64,000 nt of DNA from Planctomycetota bacterium (GCA_020849665.1 JADLFX010000070.1:38521-102520); one strand, 5' to 3'; shown: positions 1-11,752, numbered from the stretch's first letter. Notes: generated by a model from the letters alone, not told the origin. Made by a program: numbers and translations.

Positions 1-829
1 CGCGCGCGGCGGGACCCTCCGGCTCCACCTGGAGCACCAGCACTCCGTACGCCCGCGCCAGACCGTGCAGCCGCTGGGTGCGGCGGTGCAGCGCGATGGT
101 CTGTCCGCCGATGCCGAGGCGCCCGCGCCGGATCCGTCCATGACTGATCAGGTGCTGTGCCACGAAGCGCGCCGTGTTCACGGCGATGGCGAAGCAGATG
201 CCCTGCGCCTGCGGAATGATCGCGGTGTTCACCCCGATCACCTCGCCCCGCGAGTTCACGAGCGGACCGCCGGAGTTGCCGGGGTTGAGCGCGGCGTCGG
301 TCTGGATCACGTCGTCGATGAGGCGGCCGTTCTCGGAGCGCATCGAGCGACCCAGCGCGCTCACCACGCCCGCGGTCACCGAGCATTGGAAGCCGAACGG
401 GTTGCCGATCGCCACGGCCAGCTGGCCCACGCGCAGGCGCTGCGAGTCGCCCAGCGCCACGGGCCTCAGCCCCGGAGCGTCGATCCGCACCACCGCGAGG
501 TCGGTGTCGGGATCGTCGCCGATGCGCTCGCCGCGCACCGACATGCCGTCGGCAAGGGTCACCCGCAGCGACCGCGCCTTCGCCACGACGTGGCTGTTGG
601 TGAGCACGAAGCCATCGGGCGTGAGCACGAATCCCGAGCCCGTGCCGCGCGCGCCGGAGTCGCCGCGCTGCACCTCGAGGTGCACGACCGCCGGACTCAC
701 GGACTCGGCCACCTCCACCACGGTGCGCGAGAACGCGTCGAAGAGCTCGGGGTCGCCGGCCTCGGGACGCGGCGGCGGGAGCTCTGGGGTGGCCCCCGCC
801 GCCTGGACGCGCCGGATCCGCGGGACCAC
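1..829 (-). CDS. HtrA/DegP-like S1C serine protease, 3' end beyond window edge
   Basis: This is a trypsin-like serine protease of the HtrA family, which degrades or refolds damaged proteins. The triad is visible: His80 in TNSHVV, Asp110 in DPDTDLAVV and Ser186 in NPGNSGGPL. A PDZ-like segment starts near residue 235 and runs off the left edge, so the C-terminus is unseen. The chosen start is a GTG at 829, four bases after the stop of the upstream Hsp20 gene, with GGGGCAG just before it; no better start exists in the gap. With this start there is no signal peptide, unlike typical periplasmic DegP, so it may act in the cytoplasm. It is the third gene of an hsp20-hsp20-htrA operon. Family assignment is firm; start and location are inferred. 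Confidence 0.9.
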   Translation of the reverse strand, partial: MVPRIRRVQAAGATPELPPPRPEAGDPELFDAFSRTVVEVAESVSPAVVHLEVQRGDSGARGTGSGFVLTPDGFVLTNSHVVAKARSLRVTLADGMSVRGERIGDDPDTDLAVVRIDAPGLRPVALGDSQRLRVGQLAVAIGNPFGFQCSVTAGVVSALGRSMRSENGRLIDDVIQTDAALNPGNSGGPLVNSRGEVIGVNTAIIPQAQGICFAIAVNTARFVAQHLISHGRIRRGRLGIGGQTIALHRRTQRLHGLARAYGVLVLQVEPEGPAAR

Positions 830-833
830 GGGC

Positions 834-1229
834 TCAGCTGCCCCGCACTTCGATGGTGCGTGGGCGCGCGGCCTGGCTCTTGGGCAGGCGGAGCTGCAGG
901 ACGCCGTCCTGGTAGTGCGCGGTGACGTTGGCCGCGTCGACGCTCTCGCCGACGCGGAACGAGCGCTCGAAGCCGCCCCAGGCGAACTCCTCGACCAGAC
1001 GCCGGGCCGCGGCCTCGTGGCGGGCCGGCGCCCGGCCCGTGACACGGAGCTGGCCCTTCTCGAGCGTCACGTCGATGTCCTGGAGGGTGAGACCGGGCAT
1101 GTCCAGGAGCACGAGGAACTCGTCCTTGCGCTCCACGATGTCCACCTCGGGGACGCGCAGCGCTGCCGTGGCCGTCGCCGCGGCGGCGTTGCGCTCGTTG
1201 CCGTTCGTGCCGTTCGTGTGCTTGCTCAT
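834..1229 (-). CDS. Hsp20 family small heat-shock protein (second of pair)
   Basis: An ATP-independent holdase chaperone of the alpha-crystallin/Hsp20 family, 131 aa, expected in the cytoplasm as oligomers binding unfolded proteins. The alpha-crystallin domain spans about residues 25-125 and contains the typical segments LLDMPGL and DGVLQLRLPKS. The N-terminal 22 residues are a short Asn/Ala-rich tail. A strong AGGAGG site precedes the ATG at 1229 and overlaps the end of the first hsp20 gene, so the two are likely translated from one message. It diverges clearly from its neighbour (for example the F-A-W-G-G-F-E-R segment), suggesting hetero-oligomers or specialised paralogues; that last point is inference. 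Confidence 0.93.
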   Translation of the reverse strand: MSKHTNGTNGNERNAAAATATAALRVPEVDIVERKDEFLVLLDMPGLTLQDIDVTLEKGQLRVTGRAPARHEAAARRLVEEFAWGGFERSFRVGESVDAANVTAHYQDGVLQLRLPKSQAARPRTIEVRGS

Positions 1230-1239
1230 GGCTGCCTCC

Positions 1240-1692
1240 TCAACGGGATTCCTGGACGACGATGCGCCGCGGCCGGGCGTTCTCCGCGCGCGGCAGGGTC
1301 ACGGTGAGCACGCCGTTCTCCAGGCGCGCCTCGATCTTGTCGCGATCCACGGGGAACGGCAGCCGCACCACCTTGGTGAACCTGCCCGCGCCGCGCTCGC
1401 GCAGGTGGTAGTAGGCGTTGGCCTCCTCCGGCTGCTTGCGCTCGCCCTTGAGCGTCAGCTCACGGTCCTCGACCGTCACCTCGAGGTCGGCGAGACGCAG
1501 GCCCGGCACCTCCGCCTCCACGAAGAGGCCCTGCTCGCCCTCCCACACGTTCATGGACGGGAACGCGCTGGTGGTCAGGCTGGCCAGGGGCCGGAGGTCC
1601 GGCAGCGCCGCGAAGAAGTCGTCGAAGAGTCGGTCGAACTCGTCCCGCCACCGGGCGGGGGTGGTCAGCGTGGGGAATCGATCGAGCATCAT
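1240..1692 (-). CDS. Hsp20 family small heat-shock protein (first of pair)
   Basis: A 150-aa small heat-shock protein. The N-terminal region (1-40) is rich in Phe, Asp and Arg, as usual for the substrate-binding arm. The alpha-crystallin domain covers about residues 45-145, with EAEVPGL and the conserved tail segment ENGVLTVTLPR. The start is the ATG at 1692, because AGGAGG lies 10 bases upstream (complement of 1703-1708); an in-frame extension to 1854 is possible but has no such site. It leads the hsp20-hsp20-htrA operon, which implies stress-induced expression. I see no CIRCE-type inverted repeat upstream. Confidence 0.94.
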   Translation of the reverse strand: MMLDRFPTLTTPARWRDEFDRLFDDFFAALPDLRPLASLTTSAFPSMNVWEGEQGLFVEAEVPGLRLADLEVTVEDRELTLKGERKQPEEANAYYHLRERGAGRFTKVVRLPFPVDRDKIEARLENGVLTVTLPRAENARPRRIVVQESR

Positions 1693-1991
1693 GTTCGTCT
1701 TGCCTCCTGTGAGTCGCGCCCGGCGCGAGGCAAGGTGCGTGCCAACCCTGGCCGGCCCAAGGAGGCGCTCGGGGAGGCGTGCGAAGGCGGCCGCGCCAGC
1801 GCGGGTTGCGACGGATCGCACGCGGGCCTCGCCCGGGGCCGCGCAGCGGCCCATGGAGCCGCTCCCGGCACGCGTCTGTCAGGCTGTCACCCGCCGCCCT
1901 GCCACTGCGACGAATCGACTGCCGGGAGCCGGCCAGGGCGTGCGTCGCCCCGGGGGCGGAGGTGCGTATCGTCGCGCCCCACTCCTGGACC
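1693..1991. promoter_or_regulatory. Divergent intergenic region between hsp20 operon and thrC
   Basis: This 299-base stretch must hold the promoters for the leftward heat-shock operon and the rightward thrC. The only element I can point to is the AGGAGG ribosome binding site for the leftward gene at 1703-1708. I see no CIRCE repeat, no clear -35/-10 pair and no long hairpin. Confidence 0.5.
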
Positions 1992-3236
1992 ATGAGCTAC
2001 CTCCTCGATCTGGTCGCGACGTCCGACGGCACCGTCCTGCCTGCCGATCGCCCGCAGGGCCTGCACGGCGGCAGGCCCCTGCTCGCCCGCTACGACCTCG
2101 AGCGCTTGCGGCGCGAGGTCCCACGCACGGCGCTGCAGGGCCGGCCCGAGTCGCTGTGGCGCTACGCCGAGCTGCTGCCGCTGCGCGACCCCGCGAACCC
2201 GGTCACCCTCGGTGAATGCCGCACGCCCCTGCTCGCCGCGCCACGCCTCGCGCGCGCCCTCGGCCTGGAACGCCTCACGATCAAGGACGAGTCGCTCCTG
2301 CCGACGGGCTCGTTCAAGGCGCGTGGCATGGCGGTGGCCGTGTCCCGCGCCCGCGAGCTGGGGATCCGGCGCATCGCCGTGCCCAGCGCGGGCAACGCGG
2401 GCGGCGCACTCGCCGCGTACGCCGCGCGGGCCGGGATCGAGTGCTTCGTGTTCGTGCCCGAGGACACCCCGATCGTGAACCGCAACGAAGCGGCGCTCTA
2501 CGGCGCGCACGTGTTCCTGGTCGACGGCCTGATCGGCGAGTGCGGCCGGATCGTGCGAGAGGGCGCCGAGCGCATGGGCTGGTTCCCGATGAGCACGCTG
2601 CAGGAGCCCTACCGCCTCGAGGGCAAGAAGACGATGGGGCTCGAGCTCGCCGAGCAGCTCGGCTGGCGCCTGCCGGACGCGATCTTCTACCCCACCGGAG
2701 GAGGGGTCGGCCTGATCGGCAGGTGGAAGGCCTTCGACGAACTCGAGGCGCTCGGCTGGCTGGCGGGCGGACGACGCCCGCGCATGTTCGCGGTGCAATC
2801 GAGCGGCTGTGCGCCGATCGCCCGGGCGTTCGACGTCGGCGGCGAGGCCTCGCCGGCCCTCGACCACCCCCACACCGAGGCCTCGGGGCTGCGCGTGCCC
2901 AAGCCGCTCGGCGACTTCCTGGTGCTGCGCGCGGTGCGCGCGTCGGGCGGGCGTGCCATGGCGCTGGCCGAGGAGCGGCTGCGCGAGTGGCTGCACCTCG
3001 CCACGCGCCTGGAAGGCGTGGCGCTGTGCCCGGAGAGCGCCTTCTGCCTCGGCGCGGTCCAGGAATGCGTGGCGCGCGGCTGGCTGCGTCCGGATGCCGA
3101 GGTGGTCGTGTTCAACACCGGCGCCGCCCAGAAGTACGTGGAACTCACCACGCCACCGCCGCTGCCGCACATCGCGCACCGCGCGGTCGACTGGCAGCGG
3201 ATCGCGGGGGCGGCGGGGAGTGGCGGCGCGTCGTGA
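1992..3236 (+). CDS. thrC: Threonine synthase
   Basis: A fold-type II PLP enzyme converting O-phosphohomoserine to threonine, the last step of threonine biosynthesis. The protein has 414 aa, normal for the family. The PLP lysine is Lys109 in GSFKARG, followed by the phosphate-binding glycine-rich turn in the segment PTGGGVGLIG. The segment PSAGNAGG is the usual Ser/Gly/Asn substrate loop. The start is the ATG at 1992. A long upstream extension from 1779 is open but reads as the complement of the promoter region and has no domain. A generic PALP-family enzyme such as threonine dehydratase is the alternative, but the N-terminal LGECRTPL segment and length favour ThrC. It sits alone, followed after 67 bases by an exported esterase. 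Confidence 0.88.
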   Translation: MSYLLDLVATSDGTVLPADRPQGLHGGRPLLARYDLERLRREVPRTALQGRPESLWRYAELLPLRDPANPVTLGECRTPLLAAPRLARALGLERLTIKDESLLPTGSFKARGMAVAVSRARELGIRRIAVPSAGNAGGALAAYAARAGIECFVFVPEDTPIVNRNEAALYGAHVFLVDGLIGECGRIVREGAERMGWFPMSTLQEPYRLEGKKTMGLELAEQLGWRLPDAIFYPTGGGVGLIGRWKAFDELEALGWLAGGRRPRMFAVQSSGCAPIARAFDVGGEASPALDHPHTEASGLRVPKPLGDFLVLRAVRASGGRAMALAEERLREWLHLATRLEGVALCPESAFCLGAVQECVARGWLRPDAEVVVFNTGAAQKYVELTTPPPLPHIAHRAVDWQRIAGAAGSGGAS

Positions 3237-3303
3237 CCAGGACGGGACGCGATTCCCGCGTTCGCCCGCCACGATCCGCGCATTGGATCGTGGAGGTCGC
3301 ACC

Positions 3304-4275
3304 GTGAACCATGCCCGATCGCTCGTCTGCCTGCTCGCGCTCGCCACGACCCTGGCCGCCCAGGACTCCCGGCCCGCCTCGCGTCCCGACACCCGCCCGC
3401 GCCCGCGTCCCGGCACGCAGGCCCTGCACCTGAAGGTCGAAGGAAGAGAGCGCAGTGCCTGGCTGCACGTCCCTGCCGCCTGCACGGGGCGGGAGGCCCT
3501 GCCCCTCGTGATGGTCCTGCACGGGGCCGGCGGCAGCGGCCGCCACTACCTGGAACGCAACCGCTTCCGCGACGAGGCCGAACGGCGGGGCTGGCTGATC
3601 GTGGCGCCGGATGGCCTGCCGGCGCGGCCGCAGGCCAAGGCCGGCTTCCTCACCAATCCGGTGGTGTGGAACAGCGGCCAGTTGCGCGCCGGCAGCGAGC
3701 GCGCCCGGATCGACGATGTCGCCTTCCTCCTCGCCGTGCTGGACGAGTGCGCACGGCGCGCACCCGTGGACCAGGAGCGCGTGTTCGTGACCGGACACTC
3801 CAACGGCGCGGGCATGACGTACCTGCTCGCGCAGCGCGCGTCGGAGCGGTTCGCGGCCTTCGCGCCGGTCATGGGGCTCAACCCGGTGGCGGCTCCGGCG
3901 CCGGCCCACGCCCGCCCCTTCCTCGCCATCTACGGGCGCGAGGATCCTCTGGTGCCGTTCGAGGGCGGCGAGTCCGAGCTGCCCTGGGGCTCGCGCACCA
4001 CGCCGCCCGTGCGCAGCATGGTCGAACCCTGGCGCACGGCGCTCGGTTGCGGCGGCGAGCCGCGCGAGAGCACCGACGTGGGCGGCGTGCGCAGGGAGGT
4101 GTACGGACCGGGGGCGAACCGCGCGACGTTCACCCTGATCGTCCTGGCCGGGCACGGACACGGCTGGCCGGGGGGCCAGGAGTCCGGCCTGCCGGAACGG
4201 ATGATTGGCCGGAGGAGCGAGGCGCTGGACGCCACCACGACGATCCTGGACTTCTTCGCCCGTCACCGGCGCTGA
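3304..4275 (+). CDS. Exported PHB-depolymerase/feruloyl-esterase-like hydrolase (LpqC type)
   Basis: A 323-aa alpha/beta hydrolase with a Sec signal peptide (residues 1-20, ending LAAQ). A Pro/Arg-rich linker of SRPASRPDTRPRP type follows, then the catalytic domain from about residue 40. The oxyanion-hole motif is HGAGGSG (73-79), the nucleophile is Ser166 in GHSNGAG, the acid lies in YGREDPLVP and the histidine in GHGHGWPG near the C-terminus. Relatives hydrolyse polyhydroxyalkanoates or ester-linked phenolics outside the cell; the substrate here is unknown. The start is a GTG at 3304 with GGAGG about nine bases upstream. Esterase class is well supported, exact substrate is not. Confidence 0.85.
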   Translation: MNHARSLVCLLALATTLAAQDSRPASRPDTRPRPRPGTQALHLKVEGRERSAWLHVPAACTGREALPLVMVLHGAGGSGRHYLERNRFRDEAERRGWLIVAPDGLPARPQAKAGFLTNPVVWNSGQLRAGSERARIDDVAFLLAVLDECARRAPVDQERVFVTGHSNGAGMTYLLAQRASERFAAFAPVMGLNPVAAPAPAHARPFLAIYGREDPLVPFEGGESELPWGSRTTPPVRSMVEPWRTALGCGGEPRESTDVGGVRREVYGPGANRATFTLIVLAGHGHGWPGGQESGLPERMIGRRSEALDATTTILDFFARHRR

Positions 4276-4307
4276 GGCGCACGGGCCGGCGCCGTAGGCT
4301 GGGCGGC

Positions 4308-4808
4308 ATGGCCCAGGTCCTTGCGTTGCTCCTTCCCGTCGTGCTCCTGCTCCAGGATCCCGCGTCCCGCCCCGCGACCCAGCCCGCCGCGCGCTCCGCA
4401 GACGTCGCCACGCCGGAGGCGCTGGTCGCGGCGCTCTACGACGTGATCTCCGGTCCGGCCGGACAGAAGCGCGACGCGGACCGCTTCCGCTCGCTCTTCC
4501 TGCCCGGAGCCCGCATGGTCGTGGTCCAGTCGCGTCCGGATGGCAGCGTCGCCGTCGTCCCCCTCGCCGTCGACGAGCACGTGCGTCGCTCGTTCCCGGT
4601 CCTGGAGCAGCGCGGCTTCTGGGAGCGCGGCGCCGAGACGCGCTTCGCGAAGACCGCGCACACGGCTCAGGCGTGGAGCCGCTACGAGATCCGCTTCGGC
4701 TCGGCGGACGCCGAGGTCAGCGTGCGCGGCGTCAACGCGTTCCACCTCGTGAGCGATGGCGCGCGCTGGTGGATCGCCGCGCTGCAGTGGGAGGCCGACC
4801 CGCGCTGA
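4308..4808 (+). CDS. Small exported protein, NTF2/SnoaL-like
   Basis: A 166-aa protein with a hydrophobic leader (MAQVLALLLPVVLLLQ) and an SRPATQPAARS linker. A compact domain from about residue 32 follows, with the pattern of SnoaL/NTF2-like folds: an N-terminal helix with ALVAALYDVISG, a central FLPGARMVVV strand and a C-terminal WWIAALQWE strand. No catalytic residues can be assigned. It follows the esterase by 32 bases on the same strand and may be co-transcribed. The same kind of Pro-Ala-Thr-Arg linker occurs in its neighbour and in the peptide gene at 25.1 kb. Confidence 0.65.
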   Translation: MAQVLALLLPVVLLLQDPASRPATQPAARSADVATPEALVAALYDVISGPAGQKRDADRFRSLFLPGARMVVVQSRPDGSVAVVPLAVDEHVRRSFPVLEQRGFWERGAETRFAKTAHTAQAWSRYEIRFGSADAEVSVRGVNAFHLVSDGARWWIAALQWEADPR

Positions 4809-4820
4809 GCGGGCGGGCCG

Positions 4821-6404
4821 CTACTCCAGGCGGCGCGCCTGCAGCTTGTTCACCTTCACCGCGGCGCCGGCAGGCACGACGAAGCTCAGCAGGCCTTCGC
4901 GCAGCTGCGCCGCAGTGGCGACCTTCGCCTCGACCACCTGGTCGTCGATCTCCACCTTCATGTCGAGGCCCAGCACCGTCACCTTGGCCTTGTAGTTCTT
5001 GCCGGCCTCCAGCTTGCCCTTGTTCTCCTTGGTCTTGAACGAGGGGCGCAGGGCGCTGTTGTCGACCTTGGCGCCGACGTGCAAGGCCAGCTCGAGACCG
5101 ACCTGCTCGACCGTGAACTCCATCTCGAGCACCACGTCGCGCCACGGCTCCTTCTGGAGGAACGACACGACACCCTGGCTCTTGGGGGCCGAGTTCTGGA
5201 GGCGCATGGCGGCGCCGTCCCACGCCAGCTTGAAGCCCTCGAAGGTGGGCGCACGCCACTTGTCGCGCAGCGCGGGCGCCAGCAGGTCTACCGGCGTGAT
5301 CTGGGCCTGGACCTCCGGAGGGAAGGCGCGCTTCGCCGCCTCGTGTTCCTCCTGCAGGATCTCGCCGCGCAGGGCCTCGGCATTGGTCTTCGCCTCGGAT
5401 CCCCGCTTGCCGAGCAGTTCCAGGTGATGGGTCAGGGCTCGTTCGGCCTGTGCGAAGCGGGCGTAGACCTTGCGTGGGTCCGCTGAGCCGTTCTGGGCCA
5501 TCTGGCGGGCGTCGGCCACCAGGGACGCGCCCAGGACCTCGGCCAGCTGCGCGTGGACGGTCTGCACCCGTTTGGCCAGTTCGGGATCCCGGCCAGCCAT
5601 CGCGGCCGTTGCGGCCGCGAGCCGCTCGTGCAGGCGCAGCGCCGAGTCGGGATTCACGGCCTTGGGATCGGCCAGCAGGGCCTCCGTGTCGGCCACGGTC
5701 TTGAGGTGCACCGACTGTTCCTTGGCGAACTCGACGGTCGCCTGGGCTGCCTGCATGCGGCTGATCACGTCCGCGGCCAACACTGCTTCGCCCTGCCATG
5801 CGGCCTTGTGCTCGGGGGCGAGACGCAGGAACTTCTCGGCGTCCGCGGCCTTGCGCACGTCGAGATTCTCGGTGGCGGCCTGGAACGCCTGGAGGCGATC
5901 CGTGCGGGTCTTCTCGGCTGCGGCCAGCTCGGCCGCGCGGGAGAAGTGCACCCAGAGCAGGAGCCCGAGCACCAGCGCCGAAACCGTGATCACGCTGTAG
6001 GCGATGCGCATCGTGACCTGCTGGCGGTGCCGGATCTCCCCGTGGATCCGGGCCGCGCGCTCGTGCGGGTCCTCATCCTCGCCGACCTCCTCGGCCTCAG
6101 ATTCGCGGCGGCCCTTCGAGCGGAGCAGGGCGCGGGGCGCGCTGCCGTCATGGACCGGCCCAGCGGCCGGGACGGGCTCGAGTTCATCCACGGCTTCGAG
6201 CTCTGCCGTCTCCTCCGGAGCGGGAGCGCTCGCCGCCTTGCCGGCCGAGACCGCGACGGCGGGACCGTGCTTGCCGGCCTTGCGGGCTCGCCGTTCGGCG
6301 GCGCACTTGGGGCAGAGGATGCGCGCGCTGACCACTTCCTCGAGGTGGTCCGACGGCGCGAACGAGGCTCCACACAGTTCGCAGCGTTCCATGGAGGGGG
6401 GCAT
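4821..6404 (-). CDS. Zinc-ribbon membrane protein with coiled coil and DUF1080-like C-terminal domain
   Basis: A 527-aa protein of mixed architecture. Two CxxC pairs at residues 8-11 (CELC) and about 31-34 (CPKC) form a small zinc ribbon on the cytoplasmic side. An acidic linker follows to about residue 110, then one membrane helix near 133-152 (SVITVSALVLGLLLWV). Next is a long Ala/Glu-rich helical region to about residue 330. The last 170 residues look like a beta-sandwich of the LamG/DUF1080 type (DVVLEMEFTVEQVGLELALH), which in relatives binds or processes glycans. The most natural topology is zinc ribbon inside, sandwich outside. Function unknown. The gene is convergent with the preceding small exported gene. 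Confidence 0.7.
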   Translation of the reverse strand: MPPSMERCELCGASFAPSDHLEEVVSARILCPKCAAERRARKAGKHGPAVAVSAGKAASAPAPEETAELEAVDELEPVPAAGPVHDGSAPRALLRSKGRRESEAEEVGEDEDPHERAARIHGEIRHRQQVTMRIAYSVITVSALVLGLLLWVHFSRAAELAAAEKTRTDRLQAFQAATENLDVRKAADAEKFLRLAPEHKAAWQGEAVLAADVISRMQAAQATVEFAKEQSVHLKTVADTEALLADPKAVNPDSALRLHERLAAATAAMAGRDPELAKRVQTVHAQLAEVLGASLVADARQMAQNGSADPRKVYARFAQAERALTHHLELLGKRGSEAKTNAEALRGEILQEEHEAAKRAFPPEVQAQITPVDLLAPALRDKWRAPTFEGFKLAWDGAAMRLQNSAPKSQGVVSFLQKEPWRDVVLEMEFTVEQVGLELALHVGAKVDNSALRPSFKTKENKGKLEAGKNYKAKVTVLGLDMKVEIDDQVVEAKVATAAQLREGLLSFVVPAGAAVKVNKLQARRLE

Positions 6405-6666
6405 CCGCAGGGGCCGGGTGGTGAGGGTGAGCGGGTCCGGGGACTGACCCGCGGTCAGAGCCTAACGCACCTCTCGTGACGGTCTTGCATGGAGGGCGCG
6501 CCAGGAATGCCTGGGTTCCGGCGGGGCTCCAGCCGTCTGACCACCTGCCCAGTGGATCCTAGATGCGCCTCTAACCACCGCTGCTTCATGCGCTTGCGCC
6601 TGTCGCCCGATCCCGACGCGGCGCCGCGGCGCCGTGCCGAGCCCACGGGCGACCCGGCCCCGCCCT

Positions 6667-9531
<2,865 letters not shown>

Positions 9532-9816
9532 CGGAGGGTCTCGCCGCGGTGGAAGAGGTTCGGGACGGCGGCCCGGGCGAGCCCGGACCGGTCCACGACA
9601 AGGGAGGGATGGTATGGCCCGGTCGCGCAAGCGTCAGGGATCGATCGGTTACTTGCGGCGCGCCGACACCGCGGCGCAGGTCCGGCCGCGCAGCACGCGC
9701 ACTGCGCACGGGATTCGCGATGCCGGACTCGTCTTGTCGCGCGTATCCGGGCTCCCTAGAACCACACGTCTGCCCTCCCTCCAACCCTGCGGCCGGCATC
9801 GCCGGTCGTCCCCATC

Positions 9817-10995
9817 ATGAACTTGTCCCGTCTCCTCCTCACCCTCCCCCTCCTCGGCGGCCTGCTCGCCGCACAGTACACCGGCGAGCCGCCCGTGGTC
9901 ATGCAGGCCGCGGCCGCCAACCCGCAGCTCGGCGCCACGGCCCTCGGCGTCGCGCAGGTCCAGCAGATCCTGCTGGTCCCGCACATCGGCCTCGGCGCCA
10001 ACTGGTACTACGCCGCGGCCACGGTCGTGCGGAGCGGCGCCACCAGCAGCTTCCTGCAGACCGGCACGTTCAACAGCGTCACCGGTGCCTACACCAAGAA
10101 CACCGACATCGACGCGCTCACCGTCGCCGGCGACTTCGCGCTGAGCATCTCCGATGACCTCCAGGTCGCCGTCTGGGACGCGGCCACGGGCGTGAAGTGG
10201 GCCAAGCGCACGGGCGCCGCGGGTCCGTTCGGCCCCGCCGCCAACGTGACGGGCATCACCGGCACCTACCTCGACCCGAACTTCGGCCGGATCAACGGCA
10301 AGCTGGTGCTCTTCTTCATCACGGCCGGCAACACCAGCATCTCGGTCGGCGACTTCGACGCCAACACCGGCGCGGTCTCCAACATCCGCGTCGTGGCGGC
10401 GGGCTCCGTCGTGCATTCGCCCACGCCCATGAACGACAAGACCGGCGAGACCCGCTGCCTGGTCTACAACAACGGCGTGAGCCCGCGCCAGGCGCGCATC
10501 GCCACGTCGATCGACAACAGCGGGCCCGACTACCTCTTCTATACCAACGCGGCGTGGCTCGCGAACGGCGACTGCAACGGCGGCACCATCACGCTGGCCA
10601 CCGCCCCCTCGACCTACGCGGATCCCACCAGGATCGGGATCCTGGCGATGAACTCGGTGAGCGTCCCGGCCGCCGGCGGGCCGGTCACCCTGGCCGCGTT
10701 CGGCCCCGAGAAGGCCGCTGCCGCCACGCCGTACTCGGGCACCATCCTCGTGGGCGTCCTGAACGCCGCGGCGATCACCCTCGGCCCGCCCATCGTCGGC
10801 AACCTGTCCCTCAACCCGGGCAGCCTCGTGGTCCTGCCCTCGCAGGCCTTCGACAACGCCAGCGGCTCGCTGAGCTACAGCCTCTTCGCGCCGGCCCAGC
10901 CGTCCGGCACCAAGCTGCAGGCCCAGCCGGTGCTGCTCGACGTGAACACTGCCACGGTCTACCTGGGCAACACCGCGCAGATCCTCTGGCAGTGA
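9817..10995 (+). CDS. Exported protein of unknown function
   Basis: A 392-aa protein with a clear signal peptide (MNLSRLLLTLPLLGGLLAAQ). The mature part is Ala/Gly/Thr/Asn-rich with regular beta-type spacing and no Cys cluster, typical of an extracytoplasmic beta-rich protein. The central section suggests repeated blades (GRINGKLVLFFI, TAGNTSISVGDFDANTGAV). I recognise no catalytic motif. The C-terminal segments (AAITLGPPIVGNLSLNPGS and similar) resemble the tails of other exported proteins in this window, perhaps a lineage-specific domain. It stands alone between a divergent peptidase gene and a convergent phosphoesterase gene. Confidence 0.7.
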   Translation: MNLSRLLLTLPLLGGLLAAQYTGEPPVVMQAAAANPQLGATALGVAQVQQILLVPHIGLGANWYYAAATVVRSGATSSFLQTGTFNSVTGAYTKNTDIDALTVAGDFALSISDDLQVAVWDAATGVKWAKRTGAAGPFGPAANVTGITGTYLDPNFGRINGKLVLFFITAGNTSISVGDFDANTGAVSNIRVVAAGSVVHSPTPMNDKTGETRCLVYNNGVSPRQARIATSIDNSGPDYLFYTNAAWLANGDCNGGTITLATAPSTYADPTRIGILAMNSVSVPAAGGPVTLAAFGPEKAAAATPYSGTILVGVLNAAAITLGPPIVGNLSLNPGSLVVLPSQAFDNASGSLSYSLFAPAQPSGTKLQAQPVLLDVNTATVYLGNTAQILWQ

Positions 10996-11008
10996 GGGTC
11001 GCCGCGCC

Positions 11009-11042
11009 GGGCGGCGCCGGCGGTCGTACCGCTCCGCCGCCC
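11009..11042. terminator. GC-rich hairpin between convergent genes
   Basis: GGGCGGCG at 11009-11016 pairs perfectly with CGCCGCCC at 11035-11042; the loop can itself fold partly. It lies between the stop of the rightward exported-protein gene and the stop of the leftward phosphoesterase gene, so it could serve both. There is no T-run, so termination is inferred from position and stem strength. Confidence 0.4.
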
Positions 11043-11053
11043 GACCGCGCGCC

Positions 11054-11752
11054 TCACCCGGGCGGCAGCTCGATCGGCCGGAAGTCGATCGCGTCGACCG
11101 ACGCCAGGTGGTAGCGGATCCCGCCGGCTTCGCCCTGGAAGCCGTACTGGTGGTCCTTGCCGTGCAGATGGCCGTACACGCACTGCGACACGCCGGCGGC
11201 CTGCAGCAGCGGCACCGCCGGCGTCTCGCGCCCGTCGGTGTAGCGCGGCGGATAGTGCACCAGGGCGATCGTGCGCCGCCCCGCCAGCTTCTCGCCCGCG
11301 GCGATCGAGAGCTTCAGGCGCTCGACCTCGCGCGCGAAGATCTTTTCCGCGCCCGGCTCGGCCCACGGCGCACCCGGCGGATCCCACAGGCGCGTGCCGA
11401 TCACCACCGTGGCGTCGGGCAGCTTCCAGGCGTTGTTCTGCAGCAGCCGGACCGAGGGGTGGATCACCCGCTGCAGCTTGGCCAGCGAGGTCCACCAGGT
11501 GCAGTGGTTGCCCTTGATCAGGATCTTCGTGCCGGGCCGCGCGCCGACCCAGTCGAGGTCGGGCTTCGCCTCGTCGAGGGTGAGGCCCCAGGAGGTGTCG
11601 CCGCCCACCAGCACCCAGTCGTCCGGTCCGACCATGGCGTCCCACGCCTCGCGCATGCGGCGCTCGTGACCCACCCAGCGGTCCCCGAAGATGTCCATGG
11701 GCTTGTCGACGCCCAGGCTCAGGTGCAGGTCGCTGATCGCGAAGAGTCGCAT
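11054..11752 (-). CDS. Calcineurin-like metallophosphoesterase
   Basis: A 232-aa cytoplasmic metallophosphoesterase. All metal-binding blocks are present in order: Asp8 and His10 in SDLHLS, Asp50 in VGGDTS, the GNH block (79-81) in KGNHCTW, and YGHLHGK near residue 195. The fold binds a two-metal centre and hydrolyses phosphomono- or diesters; the substrate cannot be told. The start ATG at 11752 leaves 62 bases to the divergent dipeptidase gene, enough for two facing promoters. No signal peptide. Confidence 0.9.
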   Translation of the reverse strand: MRLFAISDLHLSLGVDKPMDIFGDRWVGHERRMREAWDAMVGPDDWVLVGGDTSWGLTLDEAKPDLDWVGARPGTKILIKGNHCTWWTSLAKLQRVIHPSVRLLQNNAWKLPDATVVIGTRLWDPPGAPWAEPGAEKIFAREVERLKLSIAAGEKLAGRRTIALVHYPPRYTDGRETPAVPLLQAAGVSQCVYGHLHGKDHQYGFQGEAGGIRYHLASVDAIDFRPIELPPG

